From G942493215 sp942493215 (lineage in GTDB: Bacteria; Bacillota_I; Bacilli_A; RF39; UBA660), in contig OW818670.1 in assembly GCA_942493215.1 (NCBI GenBank), positions 1,054,001-1,118,000 on the forward strand: 64,000 nt of DNA. Reading direction: 5' to 3'. How positions within the stretch are numbered: position 1 is the first letter of the stretch; each line of letters starts with the position of its first letter. The notes beneath the pieces were generated by a model that saw only the letters and a list, made by a program, of their open reading frames with translations, did no database searches and was not told where the DNA came from. The position numbers and the translations under genes were made by a program. Shown in pieces: positions 35,511-43,972 of this stretch.

Positions 35511-36491
35511 ATGAACGCTATTGTTGTTAAAAATTTATCTAAAACATTTAGAGTTAAAGAAAAAGAAAAAGGATTAAAAGGAAGTATTAAGGCTATATTT
35601 AAACCTCGTTATAAGACGATAAAGGCAGTTAAAAATCTTAGTTTTAATATTGAAAAAGGAGAAATAGTCGCTTTTATTGGTCCTAATGGAGCAGGTAAAA
35701 GCACCACTATTAAAATGTTAACGGGTATCTTATACCCTAATAGTGGTAAGATTAAAGTATTAGATTTTGATCCGACTAAAGAAAGAAAACAACTGGCTTA
35801 TAGAATAGGTACGGTATTTGGTCAAAAAGAACAATTATGGACCCATCTAACACCATATGATAACTTTAAATTCTTTGGCGCTATATATGATTTAGAAGAA
35901 TATGCAGTTGAAAAAAGAATTAATGAATTAAAAGATTTATTAGAGCTCGGTGAATTTATTAATACCCCAGTTAGAAATCTATCATTAGGTCAAAGAATAA
36001 GATGTGAGATTGCCGCATCTCTTATTCATAATCCTGATATCTTGTTTTTGGATGAACCAACGATTGGTCTTGATCCAGTTGTTAAAGAAAATATTCGGAT
36101 ATTAATTAAACGAATGAATAAAGAATTAAAAACCACTATTTTCCTAACAAGTCATGATATTGGTGATATTGAAAAATTATGTCGAAGAATCATTATTGTT
36201 AATCATGGTGAAATTGTGTTAGATGATAGTATTGATAATTTAAAGTATCATTATCTTAATAAGAAAATTATTGAAGTTAAGATGAAAGAAATGGTCAATT
36301 TAAATGACGAAGTAGGTATAGAAATACTAAAAGATAAAGGTTATAATTTAAAGTTAGAAGTAGATACAACAAAGAAGAGTATTAGTGATGCTCTAAAGCT
36401 ATTAGATGCGAATAATATTATCGATATTAATATTTCTAATGTTCCACTAGAAAATATTATTACGGATATATATAAGAAAGAAAGTAAATAA
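35511..36491 (+). CDS. ABC-2 type exporter, ATP-binding protein
   Basis: A 326-aa ATPase: Walker A GPNGAGKST (57-65), Q-loop near VFGQKEQLW, signature LSLGQRIRC (about 148-156), Walker B ILFLDEPTIGLDP, and H-loop TSHDIGDIE. The VFGQKxQLW variant and the ~90-residue C-terminal extension match the COG4586 group, which pairs with two ABC-2 permeases. It starts after AGGAGGTGG and shares a base with the next gene. It exports an unknown substrate; the upstream leader may report that substrate. Confidence 0.93.
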   Translation: MNAIVVKNLSKTFRVKEKEKGLKGSIKAIFKPRYKTIKAVKNLSFNIEKGEIVAFIGPNGAGKSTTIKMLTGILYPNSGKIKVLDFDPTKERKQLAYRIGTVFGQKEQLWTHLTPYDNFKFFGAIYDLEEYAVEKRINELKDLLELGEFINTPVRNLSLGQRIRCEIAASLIHNPDILFLDEPTIGLDPVVKENIRILIKRMNKELKTTIFLTSHDIGDIEKLCRRIIIVNHGEIVLDDSIDNLKYHYLNKKIIEVKMKEMVNLNDEVGIEILKDKGYNLKLEVDTTKKSISDALKLLDANNIIDINISNVPLENIITDIYKKESK

Positions 36492-37282
36492 TGAAAAAGT
36501 ATTTATATATTTTTAAAACAACTTTAATTGAAAGTCTGCAATATGTATCCGATATCTTCTTAAGCTTTATAACTTTTATTCTCATTATTTGGGTGTTTTT
36601 AAACTTATGGCTTTATATTTATAGTGATACCAATAATCTTATTAGTGGTTATAGTATTAGCCAAATGATATGGTATGTAATTATAACAGAATTATTTTGG
36701 TTTGGTATACGTAATAAAAACTTAACTAGTCAAATAAGTGACGACATTAAAAGTGGATCAATTGCCTACCAAGTAAATAAACCATATAATTATTTAGGGT
36801 TTGCGTTAGTTAATCACTTAGGTAAAATAATGATTAAGTTCTTTATATATTTATTAGTAGGTGTTATTTTAGGACTAATATTTGTGGGGCCTATACCTAA
36901 CTTTAGAATTGAGTATATACCATTTTTCCTAATAATATCTTTTATGGCTATTATTGTTGATGCTTTAATTAGAATGATGATTAGTGTTTTATCTTTTTGG
37001 ATTGAAGATGCTCAACCAATTATGTGGATATATGACAAAATGATTCTCGTATTAGGTATAACATTTCCTTTAGAGATGTTTCCTATTTGGTTACAAGGTA
37101 TTATTAAATATTCACCAGTTCTAGCAACTACTTATGGCCCAGCTAAAACCGTAATTGGTTTTAATTTTAATACTTTTATTTATATTTTAATGATTCAAAT
37201 ATTATACATAGTGATTAGTATTGTTATTATCTTCTTTATGTATAAGAAGGGGGTGAAGAGACTAAATGTTAACGGTGGTTAA
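36491..37282 (+). CDS. ABC-2 type permease (COG4587-like)
   Basis: A 263-aa integral membrane protein with six predicted transmembrane segments. Cytoplasmic N-terminal MKKYLYIFKTTLIESLQY, conserved WYVIITELFWFG and DIKSGSIAYQVNKPYNYLG segments, and a C-terminal YKKGVKRLNVNGG are typical of the ABC-2 permease that pairs with COG4586 ATPases. It overlaps the ATPase by one base and the next permease by 17. Confidence 0.88.
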   Translation: MKKYLYIFKTTLIESLQYVSDIFLSFITFILIIWVFLNLWLYIYSDTNNLISGYSISQMIWYVIITELFWFGIRNKNLTSQISDDIKSGSIAYQVNKPYNYLGFALVNHLGKIMIKFFIYLLVGVILGLIFVGPIPNFRIEYIPFFLIISFMAIIVDALIRMMISVLSFWIEDAQPIMWIYDKMILVLGITFPLEMFPIWLQGIIKYSPVLATTYGPAKTVIGFNFNTFIYILMIQILYIVISIVIIFFMYKKGVKRLNVNGG

Positions 37283-38060
37283 AAGACAATTAAAAGTAAT
37301 GTTGTTATCTATTAAATATAATATTATGAGGGAAATGACTAATCGCACAACCTTCTTTACAAACATAGTATTTATGATATTAAATAACGCCACTTTTATT
37401 ATCCAATGGATTGTACTATTTTCTATAAAAAAAGAAATAGGAGGCTATGGTCTAAATGATGTCTTATTATTATGGGGATTAGCTGCTGGTAGTTATGGTG
37501 TTGCTCATCTTCTCTTTGAAGGATCATTTGATCTAACAACTTTAATTATTAATGGTAAACTAGATTCCTTTTTAGTTCAACCTAAAAGTGTTCTATTAGG
37601 TGTTATTACTTCTAAAACAAAGATATCAGCATTAGGAGATATTATATATGGATTTTTAATAATATTATTAACCCATAATAATATTATAACGATTTTATTA
37701 TTTATTCTATTTATTATAACTAGTGGATTAATTATTACTTCTTTAGCGGTTATTTCCGGCAGTATAAGCTTTTGGTTAGGTAAAACTGATGCTTTAGCTT
37801 ATAGTCTTAATAGTATAATTCTTCATATTAGTACTTATCCCGATGGTATTTTTAAAGGGGCAATTAAGCTTATTCTTTATACCGTTATACCGATTGGTAT
37901 AGTGGCATATCTACCAATAAGCACAATGAAAGTGTTTAATATAGGATTTTTAGCTATTATCTTAACAGTAACCATAACATTAGTAATTTTAGCATTCTTA
38001 ATATTTAATAAAGGATTAAAAAGATATTCATCTAGTAACCTAATGATGGCAAGAATATAA
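37266..38060 (+). CDS. ABC-2 type permease (COG3694-like)
   Basis: A 264-aa integral membrane protein with six predicted segments. Motifs MREMTNRTTFFTN, GLDSFLVQPKS-like GKLDSFLVQPKSVL and the C-terminal FNKGLKRYSSSN match the second permease of this exporter type. The start lies 17 bases inside the previous gene with GGGGGTGA (37249-37256) upstream, so subunits are made in step. A terminator follows directly. Confidence 0.88.
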   Translation: MLTVVKRQLKVMLLSIKYNIMREMTNRTTFFTNIVFMILNNATFIIQWIVLFSIKKEIGGYGLNDVLLLWGLAAGSYGVAHLLFEGSFDLTTLIINGKLDSFLVQPKSVLLGVITSKTKISALGDIIYGFLIILLTHNNIITILLFILFIITSGLIITSLAVISGSISFWLGKTDALAYSLNSIILHISTYPDGIFKGAIKLILYTVIPIGIVAYLPISTMKVFNIGFLAIILTVTITLVILAFLIFNKGLKRYSSSNLMMARI

Positions 38061-38080
38061 GAGGATTTATCCTCTTTTTC
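38059..38080 (+). terminator. Terminator of the ABC operon
   Basis: AAGAGGA-TTTA-TCCTCTT followed by T residues, overlapping the stop. Confidence 0.85.
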
Positions 38081-38083
38081 TTA

Positions 38084-38134
38084 TGTCAACATACAATAAT
38101 ATATGTTGACAGTATAATTGTAGTTTGTTATGAT
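38084..38134 (+). promoter_or_regulatory. Promoter overlapped by a 10-bp palindrome (operator candidate)
   Basis: TGTCAACATA (38084-38093) and TATGTTGACA (38102-38111) are perfect inverted repeats separated by 8 bases. The right arm contains the -35 TTGACA (38106-38111); TATGAT (38129-38134) is 17 bp downstream. A dimeric repressor bound here would block the promoter of the next two genes. Confidence 0.6.
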
Positions 38135-38160
38135 AATGTTGAAAGAGGGAATATATTTTT

Positions 38161-38835
38161 ATGGATAATAAGAAAAAAACAATGTACTTATTTATAGCTG
38201 GCGGGTTACTAATTTTGTTATTGATAGTTACTGCTATTTATTTTTTAACCAATAATTATTTTAAAAACAACAACAGTAATAATACTGAAAACAATAATTG
38301 CGCTAAAACAATTAGTAATTTAAGTAATGAAGTAGTTAATAATTCATGTAGTGAATATCATTTTAATGTTAGTGATTCTAATTTAGATGTTAAAGCATCT
38401 CTAACATCATATGATAGTAGTGATCATTATACATTAAAATTAACAATTAATGATAAAGAAGTAACAACCGATTTCTTTACTAATAAAGATAAAAAGGCTA
38501 TTTTCAACAGTGTATTACTTACTACTTATCAAAATTATGTTATTGTAAAAAGTGATATGGGAGCAGAGTGGAATGGTCAATATGTTGCCGTTATTAATAA
38601 TAATGGTGATGTATTATTTACGTATGAAGCTGGAGAAATAGGTATTTCTAATGATACATTAAATATAACTAAAGTAAAACAATTAACTTCTGGTGTTGAA
38701 TGTAAATGTGATAAAACAGATAGTGATAATAGTACTATTATCAGAACATTATATACATATCAAATAAAAGATAATAAGGTAACTTTACAAAACACTAAAG
38801 ATACAACCTGTGCTGATGAATGTTTAACTGATTAA
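38161..38835 (+). CDS. Anchored extracytoplasmic protein, unknown function
   Basis: A 224-aa protein with a basic start, one transmembrane segment (about 8-30), an Asn-rich linker, and an external domain with four or five Cys (NNCAK, NSCSEY, ECKCDK, TTCADEC). These could form disulfides. No known family. AAGAGGGAA lies about 12 bases before the ATG. It has its own operator-like promoter and is followed by a similar gene 36 bases on. Confidence 0.65.
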   Translation: MDNKKKTMYLFIAGGLLILLLIVTAIYFLTNNYFKNNNSNNTENNNCAKTISNLSNEVVNNSCSEYHFNVSDSNLDVKASLTSYDSSDHYTLKLTINDKEVTTDFFTNKDKKAIFNSVLLTTYQNYVIVKSDMGAEWNGQYVAVINNNGDVLFTYEAGEIGISNDTLNITKVKQLTSGVECKCDKTDSDNSTIIRTLYTYQIKDNKVTLQNTKDTTCADECLTD

Positions 38836-38871
38836 TAAAAATATTTTAAGGATTCTAGGAGTGAGTTATTT

Positions 38872-39708
38872 ATGATAAAAAATAAAAAGATTGCTACCTT
38901 ATTATCAGTAATTGGTTTAATTATTATAATTTTAGGGATAGTATATTTCTTGTTTTTTAGAGTACCAATAATTAAAAATTATGAGTTTTCTGTTCCCTCT
39001 GGAAGTAAGGTGTCATTATTAGGAAATCTAAATCCAAAATTTTATGATAATAAAAAATTTGAATTTAGAGATATGAGTAATTACTATTTAAGAACTGATG
39101 ATGCTCTAGATGTTTACCGAATTCCAGAAATATATTCTGGTACGTATGATTTTGAAATAACAATTCCTTTGGGTTGGGAGATTTGGAAAACAATAGATAT
39201 TTCCAAAGAACAACTAGATATTTCACGCTTACTAGATATGAATTATGCAGAACAATATAATATACATATTAAGGGTGATCAAGCACCACATTTTGAGACT
39301 TATGGCTTTGATGATAATGAATATATTGAAAAGAACATTTTTCCCGAGATAGCAAAAAATACGTATAACGCCATATATGCTAATTTAATTAATAATAAAA
39401 CCTTTGCTGATTTAGAAACAACACTTAATCATAAATCACCAATTTTAGAGAAAGAATATAAAGTTCTAGAAAATAAATATAAAAACAAATTACTATCATT
39501 TACTATTACTAAGAATTTATTTAGTTATAATGTTGAATTAACTGATAAAGGTTATTATAAAATAAGTGGTATAATGTTAGAATATCGATATAATCTAGAA
39601 GGTCAAGTAATGACTACTTCTAATGGTGTTAATATATATTTAGGTTATAATGATGGTAAATTTATTTATAAGGATGCAGAAAATATCATAAAAGATTTTA
39701 GTTATTAA
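38872..39708 (+). CDS. Anchored extracytoplasmic protein, unknown function
   Basis: A 278-aa protein with one N-terminal transmembrane segment (about 8-30). The external part begins with a beta-rich PEGA-like stretch (FSVPSGSKVSLLGNLNP.., YSGTYDFEITIPLG). It continues with an alpha/beta domain (about 145-275) like the NTF2-like ends of TcaA/YvbJ-type membrane proteins. That similarity is judged by eye only. AGGAGTGAG precedes the ATG. Probably co-transcribed with the previous gene; terminator follows. Confidence 0.6.
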   Translation: MIKNKKIATLLSVIGLIIIILGIVYFLFFRVPIIKNYEFSVPSGSKVSLLGNLNPKFYDNKKFEFRDMSNYYLRTDDALDVYRIPEIYSGTYDFEITIPLGWEIWKTIDISKEQLDISRLLDMNYAEQYNIHIKGDQAPHFETYGFDDNEYIEKNIFPEIAKNTYNAIYANLINNKTFADLETTLNHKSPILEKEYKVLENKYKNKLLSFTITKNLFSYNVELTDKGYYKISGIMLEYRYNLEGQVMTTSNGVNIYLGYNDGKFIYKDAENIIKDFSY

Positions 39709-39716
39709 TATTTAAG

Positions 39717-39740
39717 ACTTCTAGCAATAGAAGTTTTTTT
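39717..39740 (+). terminator. Terminator
   Basis: ACTTCTA-GCAA-TAGAAGT followed by six T. Confidence 0.88.
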
Positions 39741-39823
39741 GTGTGTAAAAAGATATTGTCCATAAATAATATAAACTTGTCTATTTTTTATATATGCTAC
39801 ATATATTTTAACAGGTGAAGAAT

Positions 39824-41731
39824 ATGTTTTATAAAAAAATTCATAGTCGTATTAAAATAGTTATGTTTATAATAATATTCTTCTTTTTAGTTGTTATTGG
39901 ACGAGTTTTTTACATTCAAACGATTCAATATGAACAATTAAATAAATATGCGAATGATTTATGGAGTCGTAATTTACCGATTGAAGCTAATCGGGGATTA
40001 ATATATGATCGTAATGGGGTAGTTATTGCTAATAATGTAACAACAACATCTTTAGTACTAATTCCAAATCAAATTAAAAATAAAGAGAATACAGCTCTAC
40101 AATTAAGTACTGTTTTAGGCATTACTTATGATGATATGTATAAACATGTTAGTAAAAGAACCTCTATTGAAAGAGTCCATCCCGAAGGTCGAAGACTATC
40201 TTATAATATTAGTGATAAAATAAATTCCTTAAAATTAGATGGGGTTTATCTAGTTAAAGAATCAAAACGTAATTACCCATATGACACTTATTTATCGCAT
40301 ACAATTGGTTTTGTTGGAATTGATAATCAAGGATTAAGTGGTTTAGAGTTAATGTATGAAGACTATTTAACTGGTAAATATGGGGCAATAAAATATTTAT
40401 CAGATGCTAAAGGTAATCGTTTAGAGCTAAATGAGGTTTATGAGAAACCCCAAGATGGTGTTAATATTACTTTAACTGTTAATATGGATATTCAGAAATC
40501 TTTAGAAAGAGAACTTGATAATGCTGTTAAACAATATAATCCCGATCAAGCCTTAGGTATTGTTATGGATCCTAATACGGGAGAGATATTAGCCTTATCT
40601 AGTCGTCCTAATTTTTCACCTAGTAATTATCAAAATTATACGACGGAAGAAATAAATCGTAACTTACCAATATGGGCAACATATGAACCGGGTTCAACTT
40701 TTAAAATTATTACTCTAGCAACCGCTTTAGAAGAAAAACTAGTTGATTTAGAAAAAGATACTTTTTATGATACTGGTAGTATTAAAGTTGAAAATGCTAA
40801 TTTACATTGTTGGAAACATGGGGGACATGGTTTACAAACATACTTACAGGTTGTAGAAAATTCTTGTAACCCTGGTTTTGTATCTTTAGGACTAAAAATA
40901 GGTAAAGAAAAATTATTTGACTATATTAATAAATTTGGCTTTGGTACCAAAACAGGAATAGATTTAAATGGTGAAGGAGCAGGAATAATATTCAATTTAG
41001 ATCGGGTTGGACTGGTTGAATTAGCAACCACGGCTTTTGGTCAAGGTGTATCAGTTACTCCTATTCAACAAATAACCGCTGTTAGTGCCACTATTAATGG
41101 AGGCATTTTATATAAACCTTATATTGTTAAGAGTTTAAATGAACCAGAGACTAATACCGTTGTCAAAGAAAATAAACCAACGATTGTTCGCAAAGTAATT
41201 AGTAATGATACCAGCGCAAAGGTACGAAATGCCCTAGAAAGTGTTGTTTCTAATGGTACCGGACGACCTGCTTATATCGATGGTTATCGAGTAGGTGGTA
41301 AAACCGGAACCGCCCAAAAAGTTAAAGATGGAAAATATATGGTTGGCAATTACATTGTTTCTTTTATGGGTTTTTTACCGGCTGATAATCCTAAAGTAGT
41401 AGTATATATTGCGATTGATAATGCTAAAGGTGTAACTCAATATGGAGGAACTATTGCTGGTCCGATTGCTCGTAATGTTATGTTAGATGCCATATCAGCT
41501 CTAAATATTCCTAAAAGTACAGGCGGTATGGAAAAAGAATATAATTATTATGATAAAAAATATGTTACTATTCCCGATGTCGTTGGTATGAATGTAAAAG
41601 ATGCCACTAGTACTTTAAAAAGTTTTAAAATTGAATATTCCGGCAGTGGTGATATTGTCAAATATCAATCTCCTAGTGCTGGTGAACGTATTTATGAAGG
41701 ATCAGTAGTAAGATTACTAATTTCTAACTAA
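39824..41731 (+). CDS. Class B penicillin-binding protein (FtsI/PBP2x/SpoVD type) with PASTA domain
   Basis: A transpeptidase for septal or spore peptidoglycan. The 635-aa protein has one N-terminal anchor (about 9-29), the dimerisation module (ANRGLIYDRNG, NYPYDTYLSHTIGFVG), and the transpeptidase motifs Ser291-x-x-Lys294 (GSTFK), Ser347-Cys-Asn349 and KTGT at 493-496. One C-terminal PASTA domain (about 573-635, IPDVVGMNVKDAT) follows. ATG 39824 is preceded by AGGTGA; GTG 39815 lies in that site. mraY follows 10 bases later. In most Firmicutes this gene heads the dcw cluster after mraZ-mraW-ftsL; none of those is here. Confidence 0.95.
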   Translation: MFYKKIHSRIKIVMFIIIFFFLVVIGRVFYIQTIQYEQLNKYANDLWSRNLPIEANRGLIYDRNGVVIANNVTTTSLVLIPNQIKNKENTALQLSTVLGITYDDMYKHVSKRTSIERVHPEGRRLSYNISDKINSLKLDGVYLVKESKRNYPYDTYLSHTIGFVGIDNQGLSGLELMYEDYLTGKYGAIKYLSDAKGNRLELNEVYEKPQDGVNITLTVNMDIQKSLERELDNAVKQYNPDQALGIVMDPNTGEILALSSRPNFSPSNYQNYTTEEINRNLPIWATYEPGSTFKIITLATALEEKLVDLEKDTFYDTGSIKVENANLHCWKHGGHGLQTYLQVVENSCNPGFVSLGLKIGKEKLFDYINKFGFGTKTGIDLNGEGAGIIFNLDRVGLVELATTAFGQGVSVTPIQQITAVSATINGGILYKPYIVKSLNEPETNTVVKENKPTIVRKVISNDTSAKVRNALESVVSNGTGRPAYIDGYRVGGKTGTAQKVKDGKYMVGNYIVSFMGFLPADNPKVVVYIAIDNAKGVTQYGGTIAGPIARNVMLDAISALNIPKSTGGMEKEYNYYDKKYVTIPDVVGMNVKDATSTLKSFKIEYSGSGDIVKYQSPSAGERIYEGSVVRLLISN

Positions 41732-41741
41732 GGAGGAATGT

Positions 41742-42734
41742 ATGCTTATTTTAACAAAATCAATGCTAGCAATGATGATTGGCTTTATACTAGCAGTTGC
41801 CTTCTCAAGTCTTATTATTCCAATTTTAAAAAAACTAAAGGCTGATCAACAACTTAGTATTTATTTAAGAGATACCCATAAAGAAAAACAAGGGACACCA
41901 ACAATGGGGGGATTAATTTTTATTATTCCTACTATTACAACTATTATTATTTTATATTTAATGAATAAAATAGAGATTAATTATAGTCTAATTATTATCT
42001 TATTCACTTTTATTGCTTATGCCATAATTGGTTTTATTGATGATTATTTAATTGTTGTTAAAAAAAATAACAATGGTCTTACGGAAAATACTAAATTATT
42101 ATTACAATTAGTTATTGCCTTGGTTTTCTTTTATATATTTATGAAAAGTGGTAATGAACCATTGTTATGGATTCATACCTTTAATATTAAATTAAATGTT
42201 GGTTGGTTATACGGTTTATTCATTTTATTTGTTTTAGTAGCTAGTAGTAATGCGGTTAATATTACGGATGGATTAGATGGTTTAGCAGGTGGTTTATCAG
42301 TTATTGCTTTCCTAACATTTGGACTTATTGCTTGGGGAACTGAATGGCTAGCCGGTTATCAAGAATTAGCTTTATTTTGTTTTATTTTAGTCGGATCATT
42401 ATTAGGATTTCTTATTTTTAATGTTAATCCGGCGCGTGTATTTATGGGTGATACAGGTTCTTTAGCGTTAGGAGCAACACTGGGAAGTATTGCTATTCTA
42501 ACTCGCCATGAACTATTATTAATTGTTATTGGTATTGTTTTTGTTGTCGAAACTCTTAGTTGTTTAATTCAAAGAATATATTATAAATTTACTAGAAAAA
42601 GGTTATTTCTTATGACTCCTATTCATCATACTTTTGAAAAGAAAGGATGGAAAGAAGCTGATATTGTTAAATTATTTTGGATAGTAGGTCTTATTGGCGC
42701 TATGTTAGCTACAGCCTTTGGAGTATGGTTATGA
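41742..42734 (+). CDS. mraY: Phospho-N-acetylmuramoyl-pentapeptide-transferase
   Basis: MraY makes lipid I from UDP-MurNAc-pentapeptide and undecaprenyl phosphate. The 330-aa polytopic protein has family motifs KQGTPTMGGLIFI, FIDDYLIVVKKNNNGL (the DDx Asp pair), NITDGLDGLAGGLS, FMGDTGSLALGATLG and PIHHTFEKKGW. AAGGAGGAA precedes the ATG. The stop overlaps ftsW by four bases. Confidence 0.97.
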   Translation: MLILTKSMLAMMIGFILAVAFSSLIIPILKKLKADQQLSIYLRDTHKEKQGTPTMGGLIFIIPTITTIIILYLMNKIEINYSLIIILFTFIAYAIIGFIDDYLIVVKKNNNGLTENTKLLLQLVIALVFFYIFMKSGNEPLLWIHTFNIKLNVGWLYGLFILFVLVASSNAVNITDGLDGLAGGLSVIAFLTFGLIAWGTEWLAGYQELALFCFILVGSLLGFLIFNVNPARVFMGDTGSLALGATLGSIAILTRHELLLIVIGIVFVVETLSCLIQRIYYKFTRKRLFLMTPIHHTFEKKGWKEADIVKLFWIVGLIGAMLATAFGVWL

Positions 42735-43837
42735 TTAATAAAAAACAACTAGATTATTTACTTTTTATTGGGGTTATAGTATTAACTATTTTTGGTCTTA
42801 TTATGATTGCTTCTTCATCTTATATATGGGCAGAGTATAAATATAATGATCCTTTACACTATGTTAGATTTCAAACTATATTCTTTGTTATTGGCATTAT
42901 TTTAATGATTATCATAAGTAAGATGGATTATCATATTCTTATGAAATATGCCAATGTTTTTTTAATGGTGGCTATAATTTTATTAATTTTAGTTATTATT
43001 CCCGGCATTGGTACGGTTAGAAATGGAAGTCGGAGCTGGTTTGGAATTGGATCGTTTGGCATTCAACCCAGTGAGTTTACAAAATTAATCCTCATTATTT
43101 TTACTTCTAAGTATTTAGCAACTAATGAAAAGAGTTTAAGAAATATTAAAAAAGGGGTTCTACCTATATTAGGTATAGTTCTATTATGTTTTGCTTTAAT
43201 TATGCTTCAACCCGATTTTGGAACAGGTATGGTTTTAATAATTAGTATTATTGGGTTATTATTTGTATCAGGCGTTAATTTTAGTTTCTTTATTAAATTA
43301 GCTATTCTAGGAATGATGGGAATAGTTGGATTAATTGCAACAGCGCCTTATCGTTTAGCCCGTATTCTATCGTTTTTAAATCCCTGGCAAGATCCGTTGG
43401 GTAGTGGATTTCAAATTATTCAATCTTTATATGCGATTGGTCCAGGGGGATTATTAGGATTAGGATTTGGTAATTCATTACAAAAGCACTTTTATTTACC
43501 AGAACCGCAAACTGATTTTATTTTTTCTATTATTAGTGAAGAATTTGGCTTTTTAGGAGCTTTACTAGTCGTTGGTTTATTTCTATTAATAATATTACGT
43601 GGTATTAATATCGCAAGAAATTGTCATGATTTATTTGGTAAATATTTGTGTTTTGGTATAATCTTTCAAATAGCTTTTCAAACCATTCTAAACCTGTGTG
43701 TTGTTATTGGTCTTATACCTGTTACTGGGGTAACATTACCATTCTTGAGTTATGGAGGAAGTAGTTTATTAATTACAATGGTTAGTGTGGGAATACTTTT
43801 AAATATAAGTAGGTATCAAGAAGAAAGATTGAGATAA
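42731..43837 (+). CDS. ftsW: SEDS peptidoglycan glycosyltransferase FtsW, 3' end supplied by an integrated element
   Basis: A 368-aa polytopic SEDS protein that polymerises septal glycan with its partner PBP. Motifs include NGSRSWFGIGSFGIQPSEF, QPDFGTGMVL and the C-terminal GVTLPFLSYGGSSLL. ATG 42731 overlaps mraY (ATGA). The last 38 codons (43721-43837) are matched by a second copy of exactly the same length at 47373-47489, 33 of 38 residues identical but with many different codons. The left copy therefore came with the inserted element, keeping FtsW whole. RodA is the alternative SEDS assignment; the mraY neighbour favours FtsW. Confidence 0.93.
   Translation: MINKKQLDYLLFIGVIVLTIFGLIMIASSSYIWAEYKYNDPLHYVRFQTIFFVIGIILMIIISKMDYHILMKYANVFLMVAIILLILVIIPGIGTVRNGSRSWFGIGSFGIQPSEFTKLILIIFTSKYLATNEKSLRNIKKGVLPILGIVLLCFALIMLQPDFGTGMVLIISIIGLLFVSGVNFSFFIKLAILGMMGIVGLIATAPYRLARILSFLNPWQDPLGSGFQIIQSLYAIGPGGLLGLGFGNSLQKHFYLPEPQTDFIFSIISEEFGFLGALLVVGLFLLIILRGINIARNCHDLFGKYLCFGIIFQIAFQTILNLCVVIGLIPVTGVTLPFLSYGGSSLLITMVSVGILLNISRYQEERLR
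43721..43740 (+). repeat. Left attachment site (attL) inside ftsW
   Basis: GTTACTGGGGTAACATTACC matches the right site 47373-47392 at 18 of 20 bases, with an uninterrupted 11-base identity GTAACATTACC (43730-43740). Strand exchange lies within this block. Confidence 0.8.
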
Positions 43838-43845
43838 TTTCTTTT

Positions 43846-43877
43846 CAGACTATTGACAAAATCGATAGTCTGTTTTT
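43846..43877 (+). terminator. Terminator after ftsW
   Basis: CAGACTATTGA, loop CAAAA, TCGATAGTCTG, then five T. It lies inside the element, so it replaces the native end of the operon. Confidence 0.82.
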
Positions 43878-43907
43878 ATAAAACGATTTATTTAAATATC
43901 ATAATCG

Positions 43908-43916
43908 TGATATAAT
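43908..43916 (+). promoter_or_regulatory. Extended -10 promoter of the element cargo gene
   Basis: TGATATAAT gives an extended -10 (TGnTATAAT) 56 bases before the ATG. A clear -35 box is not seen. Confidence 0.55.
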
Positions 43917-43972
43917 TTAGATAACATATTATTTAAATAAATAGTAATTTGATGAGGAGGTAGGAGTAATTT

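Noticed and set aside
38084..38111. Palindrome read as a transcription terminator
   Set aside because: No T run follows, a true terminator lies just before it, and one arm is the -35 box of a promoter.
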